Positions 1 through 4,535 of a stretch of DNA of 10,206 bases are shown piece after piece (position 1 is the first letter of the stretch; every line of letters begins with the position of its first letter). The notes below the pieces were generated by a model. That model did no database searches, was not told the origin of the DNA, and saw nothing but the letters and a program-made list of their open reading frames with translations. This stretch comes from an uncultured Verrucomicrobiota bacterium. Its GTDB lineage: Bacteria; Verrucomicrobiota; Kiritimatiellia; RFP12; UBA1067. Position numbers and translations under genes: made by a program. The DNA lies in contig CAMZET010000033.1 in assembly GCA_947305825.1 (NCBI GenBank), forward strand, positions 1 to 10,206. Reading direction: 5' to 3'.

Positions 1-8
1 TTCTTCAT
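1..8 (-). CDS. Start of a divergent gene, cut by the left edge
   Basis: Only the first codons are visible: on the - strand ATG (8 to 6) followed by AAG. The start is supported by a consensus Shine-Dalgarno AAGGAGG (bases 25-19 on the - strand) about ten bases upstream and by a TATAAT box at 58-53. This is the best ribosome binding site in the window. Nothing can be said about the product beyond a Met-Lys start. Its back-to-back position with the PAS gene suggests that the two may share regulation. The alternative is that this is chance, but SD, ATG and -10 in the right order make a real gene more likely than not. Confidence 0.55.
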
Positions 9-52
9 GGTGTCAGTCCTCCTTTTCCGATTGTTAAAAGCCTACCCAGTAG

Positions 53-80
53 ATTATACAATTTTCCCTGAGAACAAGGG
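53..80 (-). promoter_or_regulatory. Probable promoter of the divergent leftward gene
   Basis: On the - strand a perfect TATAAT lies at 58-53, preceded by GGGAAAATTG. The expected transcription start near base 46 would give a 5' leader of about 38 bases ahead of the ATG at 8. The -35 is poor: the best candidate is CCCTTG at 80-75 with a 16-base spacer. The GGGAAAATT stretch resembles the sequence just upstream of the opposite -10 at 106-113. The assignment rests on the -10, the position and the good ribosome binding site downstream. Confidence 0.55.
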
Positions 81-86
81 TGGGGG

Positions 87-100
87 CGCGCACTTGCGCG
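87..100. promoter_or_regulatory. 14-bp palindrome over the -35, possible operator
   Basis: CGCGCA-CT-TGCGCG is a perfect inverted repeat of six bases with a two-base centre. It covers the -35 TTGCGC of the rightward promoter. A regulator dimer bound here would interfere with RNA polymerase on that strand. The repeat is seen directly; the operator role is inferred. In GC-rich DNA, short CG-type palindromes also arise by chance. Confidence 0.35.
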
Positions 101-123
101 GTGTCGGGAAATTATGGTATAAT
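94..123 (+). promoter_or_regulatory. Promoter of the PAS gene (TTGCGC, 18-bp spacer, extended -10 TATAAT)
   Basis: A perfect TATAAT at 118-123 is preceded by TGG (115-117), forming an extended -10. TTGCGC at 94-99 matches the first half of the -35 consensus, with an 18-base spacer. The expected start of transcription is near base 130, only about five bases before the ATG at 135. A second promoter-like site with the same TTGCGCG -35 and the same spacing occurs inside the murD part of the fusion gene (6533-6562). Confidence 0.75.
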
Positions 124-136
124 ATGTGGCACATAT
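122..136. promoter_or_regulatory. 15-bp palindrome over the transcription and translation start, possible operator
   Basis: ATATGTG-G-CACATAT is a perfect seven-base inverted repeat with one central base. It overlaps the end of the -10, the predicted start of transcription and the first two bases of the chosen ATG. TGGCAC is also directly repeated at 127-132 and 136-141. The placement is ideal for a repressor that blocks initiation. No regulator in the window can be tied to it. Confidence 0.4.
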
Positions 137-854
137 GGCACCGTTATTCGTTCCAAAAGATCGCAAGTCGCTCTTCCGTCAGTTCCTGGCCGGAATGTAT
201 GATGCCGTAGTGATAACGGATCCGAGCGGACATATACTGGAAACCAATCCTCGCGCAGAGGAGCATTTCGGCTATATGCCGGAAGAGACGCTGGACCAGC
301 CGATTTCCATGTTGATTCCCGGCCTTTCGCCGGAGATAGTGCAGCGCATACGCCGCGGTCTCGACGAAGACAGGCACATGATGCTCGACGCGAACGGATT
401 GAACAAGGGCGGGTCGAAGTTCGCGTGCGAAGTTACGGTTTCGGTAATCGACCTGATAGACCCTGGCGATTTGGTGTTCACTGTCCGCAACGTGGAGCGC
501 CGCCGGAAGGTGAACGACATGCTGCGGGCGAAGGAGGGTGCGTTCTCGATTTCCCCGTGCGCGCTTTTCTCCTGCGACCCCGACGGGCGCTTCACGAACG
601 TGAACGCATCGTTCCTGGCGATGTTCGATTTGGCGGACGAGGAGGCGGCGAAGGCAAAGAAGTTCGCCGAGCTCATGGGCGACGAGCCGCTGCCCACCAA
701 TTTCCGCAAAGCGCTTGACGGCGACACGACCACGGTCGGCATCGTCGCGGAGACGGACGAAGGCGAGAACCAGGACGAAATCGAGATAACGCTGGCGCCG
801 AGCCGCGTGGGGCGGAAAATCAAGGGTGTCGTCGGAAGCATACTCAAAGTGTGA
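135..854 (+). CDS. Two-PAS-domain protein without an output domain
   Basis: A 239-residue soluble protein made of two PAS folds. The first (about residues 18-122) carries the typical AVVITDPSGHILETNPRAEE and FGYMPEE signatures. The second (about 130-239) carries the weaker CDPDGRFTNVNASFLAMF motif. PAS domains sense small ligands, redox state or light, or mediate dimerisation. No kinase, GGDEF, HTH or membrane segment follows, so it probably works through a partner protein. No ligand can be named. ATG 135 is preferred over the in-frame GTG at 126 because the promoter at 94-123 would start transcription near 130, after the GTG. With ATG 135 the mRNA has almost no leader and no Shine-Dalgarno. 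A further ATG at 195 would cut into the first PAS domain. The gene is followed after 12 bases by the pseudouridine synthase gene. Confidence 0.85.
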   Translation: MAPLFVPKDRKSLFRQFLAGMYDAVVITDPSGHILETNPRAEEHFGYMPEETLDQPISMLIPGLSPEIVQRIRRGLDEDRHMMLDANGLNKGGSKFACEVTVSVIDLIDPGDLVFTVRNVERRRKVNDMLRAKEGAFSISPCALFSCDPDGRFTNVNASFLAMFDLADEEAAKAKKFAELMGDEPLPTNFRKALDGDTTTVGIVAETDEGENQDEIEITLAPSRVGRKIKGVVGSILKV

Positions 855-864
855 GGTGCTCACA
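850..864 (+). promoter_or_regulatory. Small hairpin sequestering the ribosome binding site of the next gene
   Basis: TGTGAG-GTG-CTCACA forms a perfect six-pair stem with a three-base loop. It contains the TGA stop of the PAS gene (852-854) and the GAGGTG Shine-Dalgarno (853-858) of the pseudouridine synthase gene, whose ATG follows two bases later at 867. A ribosome finishing the PAS gene would open the stem and expose the SD, so translation of the second gene should depend on the first. Structure and overlap are directly visible; the coupling role is inferred. Confidence 0.5.
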
Positions 865-866
865 AG

Positions 867-1775
867 ATGCGAGCAGAGAAAGGGCCTGGCGGGGCGATAG
901 CCAGAATCACGGTGTCCAAGGCCGCTGCGCTCCAGGATTTCCTGGCGGAGCGGTTCGGCCTTTCTCGCCGGGCGGCCAAGGCGTTGATTGACGCGAGGCA
1001 GGTCTGGGTGAACCGCAAGTGCATATGGATGGCGAGGTACGCGCTCAAGCCCGGCGATGTCGTCGAGGCTTCCAGGCCGCCGAAGGCCGCCACGCCGCAG
1101 GGTGCGGGCCCTGGCGCCGCCGCCGCCAAGAGAACCACCCCCCATATCCGCGTCCTCTGGCGCGAAGGCGAATATCTGGTGGCCGACAAGCCTGCGGGGC
1201 TTCTCAGCTGCGACGACGCTCGCAGCGTGGAGTCGGTCTTGCGCGAACAGGAGAAGCTTCCGGGCTTGGAGGCGGTGCACCGCCTGGACCGCGAGACTTC
1301 CGGCTGCCTGCTGTTTGCGCTCAGCCACGCGGCAAAGGAGGCCGCCATCGAAGTGTTCAAGGCAAGGCGCGTGACGAAGACCTACCATGCCATAGTCGCG
1401 GGCGAATTCAAATTCGCGCATACGCGCATCGACGACGCTCTCGACGGCGAGTCGGCCGTCACCGACGTCCATAGGGAGTCCGTCGGCGACGGCGCAAGTT
1501 TCCTGCGCGTCGGCATAGAGACGGGCCGCACCAACCAGATACGCCGCCACCTTTCTTCTATCAGGTATCCCATACTCGGCGACCGCGTGTTCGGCTTCAA
1601 GACCGCGCGCGAACCGCGCATGATGCAAGTCCCGCGACTGATGCTCCACGCCTCGTCGCTTTCGCTGCGCAATCCGCTCGAGAAAGGAGCCCAGATTTCC
1701 GTCCATTCGCCGCTGCCGGCCGATTTCCGCGCCACGCTGCGGCTCTTCGGCATGGGGAAAGGGCGCGCGAAATGA
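867..1775 (+). CDS. RluA-family RNA pseudouridine synthase with S4 domain
   Basis: A 302-residue enzyme that should convert specific uridines in rRNA or tRNA to pseudouridine in the cytoplasm. Residues about 21-70 form an S4 RNA-binding domain (LSRRAAKALIDARQVWVN, then LKPGDVVE). The catalytic domain begins near residue 90 with VADKPAGLLS and contains the hallmark HRLDRETSG at 138-146, with Asp141 as the expected catalytic nucleophile. GRTNQIRRHL corresponds to the family's GRTHQIRVH, with Asn in place of the usual His, and GDRVFG replaces GDxxYG. An Ala/Pro/Gly-rich linker at about 73-88 joins the two domains. The target position (RluC, RluD or another subgroup) cannot be told from the sequence alone. 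Start ATG 867 has GAGGTG eight bases upstream. The gene overlaps its downstream neighbour by ATGA. Confidence 0.92.
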   Translation: MRAEKGPGGAIARITVSKAAALQDFLAERFGLSRRAAKALIDARQVWVNRKCIWMARYALKPGDVVEASRPPKAATPQGAGPGAAAAKRTTPHIRVLWREGEYLVADKPAGLLSCDDARSVESVLREQEKLPGLEAVHRLDRETSGCLLFALSHAAKEAAIEVFKARRVTKTYHAIVAGEFKFAHTRIDDALDGESAVTDVHRESVGDGASFLRVGIETGRTNQIRRHLSSIRYPILGDRVFGFKTAREPRMMQVPRLMLHASSLSLRNPLEKGAQISVHSPLPADFRATLRLFGMGKGRAK

Positions 1776-2560
1776 CGAAAATCCCGGCAGAGACGAGAGA
1801 GTTGCTGGTACGCTGCGCCGAGAAGTACGAGACGGTGCATTTCATCTGCGACGACCCGTCCCGCTGGATGCACGAAGTCTGGAGGCGTCCCAACCAGGAG
1901 GCGATGGCGTTCGTGTCGGCCATGCTCAGTTTCGGGAGCCGGAAGGCGTTCATGCCCAAGCTTTACGAGCTTTGGGACTGGAGCGGCGGCGAGATGGATT
2001 TCTGGCTGCGTTCGAGGCTGTTCGAGATAATGGACCAGCTGCGCGGCGAAGGCAGCTACTACCGTTTCTTCACGCGGCCGCAGTTCCGGGCGTTTCTCGA
2101 GCGCTATGCGCAGCTCATCGAGCGGCACGGGACGCTCGGGGATTTCGTGCGCAGCCAGACTCCCGACCGCGACGCGCTGACGGCGGCGCGGGCAATATCC
2201 AAGGCGTTCGCCGGCTGCGGCGTCGTCCCGTCGCCGGCGACGTCGGCGTGCAAGCGCACGTTCATGTTCCTGCGCTGGATGGTGCGCTCCGGCTCGCCCG
2301 TCGACCTCGGCATCTGGGCCGATTTCATAGACCGCTCGACGCTCCTTCCGCCGCTCGACGTGCACGTGCTGGCGGAAGCGAGGCGGCTCGGCCTAATCAA
2401 GGCGCGGTGCGCGTCGCTCGCCGTCGCTCGCCGCCTCCGCGACGTCCTAGCCGACGTCTTCCCAGGCGACCCCCTAAAAGGCGATTTCGCGCTTTTCGGC
2501 ATCGGCGTAGACAAGTCTTCCGACGCAGGCAATCTGAAACCGAAAGAACAACCATCATGA
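1772..2560 (+). CDS. TIGR02757 (DUF2400) family protein of unknown function
   Basis: A 262-residue soluble protein. The C-terminal half carries the landmarks I associate with the TIGR02757/DUF2400 family: KRTFMFLRWMVR near residues 164-175, VDLGIW about ten residues later, PLDVHV near 195-200, and a final GDPLKGDFALFGIGV. The N-terminal half has the PNQEAMAFVSAMLSFGSRK segment. The family is widespread in bacteria and uncharacterised. Its helical pattern, with a PLD(T/V)H motif, recalls helix-hairpin-helix DNA glycosylases, but that comparison is only a suggestion. The start ATG overlaps the upstream stop as ATGA, and the stop overlaps the purA start in the same way, so it is translated as part of the operon. 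Length is normal for the family. Confidence 0.85.
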   Translation: MTKIPAETRELLVRCAEKYETVHFICDDPSRWMHEVWRRPNQEAMAFVSAMLSFGSRKAFMPKLYELWDWSGGEMDFWLRSRLFEIMDQLRGEGSYYRFFTRPQFRAFLERYAQLIERHGTLGDFVRSQTPDRDALTAARAISKAFAGCGVVPSPATSACKRTFMFLRWMVRSGSPVDLGIWADFIDRSTLLPPLDVHVLAEARRLGLIKARCASLAVARRLRDVLADVFPGDPLKGDFALFGIGVDKSSDAGNLKPKEQPS

Positions 2561-3834
2561 ATACCGTACTCGTAGGAGCCCAGTGGGGCGATGAAGGAAA
2601 AGGCAAGGTAATCGACTTCCTGACGGAAGAGGCGGATGTAGTCGTCCGCTTCCAGGGGGGCTCCAACGCCGGACATACGGTCGTGGTCGGGGACAAGAAG
2701 TACGTCCTCCACCTCGTGCCGAGCGGCATACTGCACGAAGGCAAGAACTGCATAATCGGCAACGGCGTCGTGATGGACCCGTTCGATTTGATGCGCGAAC
2801 TCGAGCAGGTGGAGAGCTGGGGCTTTGCGCTGAAGGGGCGCTTCCACATATCGGAGAGGGCGCACATGGTGATGCAGTGGCACCGCGCGCTGGACCGCGC
2901 CGAGGAGGCCGCCCGCTCCGACGGCAGCAAAATCGGAACCACCGGGCGCGGGATAGGGCCGGCCTACGCGGCGAAGGTAGGGCGCTGCGGCATGAGGGTC
3001 GGCGACATACTCAAGCCCGACTTCCTCGACCACGTCCGCGCCCAGGTCGCCGAGGCCAACCGCACCCTGCGTTCGCTCGGAGCGCTGGAACTCGACCCGG
3101 AGGAGATGGTCCGCCTCTACGCACCGATGGTCAGCGCACTCATGCCCTACGTGACGGACACGATACAACTCCTGCACGACCGGCTCGACGCCGGTGCGAG
3201 CGTTCTTTTCGAGGGAGCGCAGGCGACGATGCTCGACATCGACTTCGGCACGTACCCGTTCGTGACATCGTCCAACCCGACGGCGGGAGGCGCGTGCACC
3301 GGAGCGGGAGTGCCGCCGCGCGCAATAGACCGCGTCATCGGCGTATTGAAGCTTTATACGACGCGCGTCGGCGAAGGCCCCTTCCCGACCGAATTGAATG
3401 ACGAAGACGGAGAGACGCTCCGCAAGCGCGGCGGGGAATTCGGCGCCACCACGGGGCGTCCCCGCCGCTGCGGATGGTTCGATGCCGTCGTCGGCCGCTA
3501 CGCCCAGCGCGTCAACGGCGTCGATTTCTGGGCCATGACCAAGCTCGATGTCCTCGACACGTTCCCGGTGGTCAAGATTTGCACCGGCTACCGCCGCAAG
3601 GACGGCTTCGTCTATACTACGTTCCCTGCGGATTTGGAAGTCCTGAAGTGGTGCGAGCCGGTATACGAAGAGCTGCCCGGCTGGCAGTGCGAGACGTCGC
3701 ACATCACGTCCTACGAGGCGCTTCCGGCGAACGCGAAACGCTACGTGGAGCGAATACTGGAACTCGTGGGCGGCAAGCTCGGCGTCCTGTCGGTAGGGCC
3801 GGCGCGCGAGACGACGCTCAGGATTGGCGTGTGA
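2557..3834 (+). CDS. purA: Adenylosuccinate synthetase
   Basis: A 425-residue cytoplasmic enzyme, close to the usual ~430. It joins aspartate to IMP using GTP, the first committed step from IMP to AMP. The N-terminus has the signature QWGDEGKGK with catalytic Asp12 (Asp13 in E. coli), followed by GGSNAGHTVVV with catalytic His40. Further hallmarks are GTTGRGIGPAYAAKVGR, TSSNPTAGG and GATTGRPRRCGWFD, and the C-terminus ends in VGPARETTLRIGV. All key motifs are intact, so it should be active. ATG 2557 lies in an ATGA overlap with the upstream gene and matches the family N-terminus exactly. The reading frame is open far upstream, but that extension is Arg-rich shadow sequence. Placement with cell-wall genes looks like simple operon economy. 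Confidence 0.98.
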   Translation: MNTVLVGAQWGDEGKGKVIDFLTEEADVVVRFQGGSNAGHTVVVGDKKYVLHLVPSGILHEGKNCIIGNGVVMDPFDLMRELEQVESWGFALKGRFHISERAHMVMQWHRALDRAEEAARSDGSKIGTTGRGIGPAYAAKVGRCGMRVGDILKPDFLDHVRAQVAEANRTLRSLGALELDPEEMVRLYAPMVSALMPYVTDTIQLLHDRLDAGASVLFEGAQATMLDIDFGTYPFVTSSNPTAGGACTGAGVPPRAIDRVIGVLKLYTTRVGEGPFPTELNDEDGETLRKRGGEFGATTGRPRRCGWFDAVVGRYAQRVNGVDFWAMTKLDVLDTFPVVKICTGYRRKDGFVYTTFPADLEVLKWCEPVYEELPGWQCETSHITSYEALPANAKRYVERILELVGGKLGVLSVGPARETTLRIGV

Positions 3835-3839
3835 TTGCG

Positions 3840-4535
3840 ATGGCCGTGCCGCGCCACATAGCCGTCATCATGGACGGGAACGGCCGCTGGGCCAAGGGGC
3901 GCGGGCTCCCGCGGCTCGCCGGCCATCGCGCCGGCGCGGACGCGCTCGACCGCGCCATGCACCTTTGCAAGGAGGCGGGCGTCGAATTCCTGACCGTCTA
4001 CGCCTTTTCGACGGAGAACTGGAAGCGTTCGAAGGAGGAAGTCGGCGGGCTGATGGCGCTCTTGTCCACGTACATAAAGAGCAAGGAGCGGGAACTAGTC
4101 GCGAACAGCGTCCGTTTTCGCGTTATAGGGCGACGCGGCGATTTGTCGGAGAAGCTCCAGAAAGAAATCGCGGGGCTGGAAGAACGCACGGCTGGCGGGG
4201 CTTTCACGCTCGTGGTGGCGCTTTCCTACGGCGGGCGCGACGAAATTGTTCGTGCGGCGCAGCGCGCCGCGCAAGCGGGCGGTTGCGCGACCGAAGAGGA
4301 CTTTTCCCGCTATCTCGACACCGCCGGCATCCCCGACCCGGATTTGATTATACGCACTTCCGGCGAGCAGCGCCTCTCCAATTTTCTTCTTTGGCAGGCG
4401 GCGTACGCGGAGTTCTATTTTACGGACGTGCTGTGGCCGGACTTCGGCCGCGAGGAGTTCGAAAGGGCCTTGGAGTCGTATTCGCGGCGGGAGCGGCGTC
4501 TTGGCGGGCGCATCGGGGAAGGGCAGATGCAATGA
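3840..4535 (+). CDS. uppS: Isoprenyl transferase (undecaprenyl diphosphate synthase)
   Basis: A 231-residue cis-prenyltransferase that extends farnesyl diphosphate with isopentenyl diphosphate to undecaprenyl diphosphate, the lipid carrier for peptidoglycan and surface glycans. It acts at the inner face of the cytoplasmic membrane. The N-terminal HIAVIMDGNGRWA has the catalytic Asp at residue 12, then GHRAGADAL and TVYAFSTENWKR. The C-terminal RTSGEQRLSNFLLWQAAY and EFYFTDVLWPDF are diagnostic. Two starts are possible: ATG 3840 (no clear SD), or GTG 3831, which overlaps the purA stop as GTGA and has AGGA seven bases upstream. The ATG product already has a standard N-terminus, so I chose it; the GTG would add three residues. 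The stop overlaps the next start as ATGA. Confidence 0.95.
   Translation: MAVPRHIAVIMDGNGRWAKGRGLPRLAGHRAGADALDRAMHLCKEAGVEFLTVYAFSTENWKRSKEEVGGLMALLSTYIKSKERELVANSVRFRVIGRRGDLSEKLQKEIAGLEERTAGGAFTLVVALSYGGRDEIVRAAQRAAQAGGCATEEDFSRYLDTAGIPDPDLIIRTSGEQRLSNFLLWQAAYAEFYFTDVLWPDFGREEFERALESYSRRERRLGGRIGEGQMQ

Noticed and set aside
850..864. CRP-like site TGTGA...TCACA
   Set aside because: The half-sites are five, not six, bases apart, and the site lies at a stop/SD junction inside an operon, where an RNA hairpin explains it better.
144..1706. Long open frame of 520 codons on the - strand across the PAS and pseudouridine synthase genes
   Set aside because: It is the complement of two recognised genes, has Arg/His/Ala-rich composition and no family motif. 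High GC makes such antisense frames common.
3613..3618. TATACT inside purA as a promoter for uppS
   Set aside because: No -35-like hexamer at a suitable distance and no local codon shift comparable to that at 6511-6570.
2104..3702. 532-codon open frame on the - strand over purA
   Set aside because: Shadow of purA, which is certain from its motifs. No recognisable domain or start signal.
4345..4360. ATTATACG inside uppS as an internal -10
   Set aside because: No -35 partner, and the bases encode the conserved DLIIRTSG motif.
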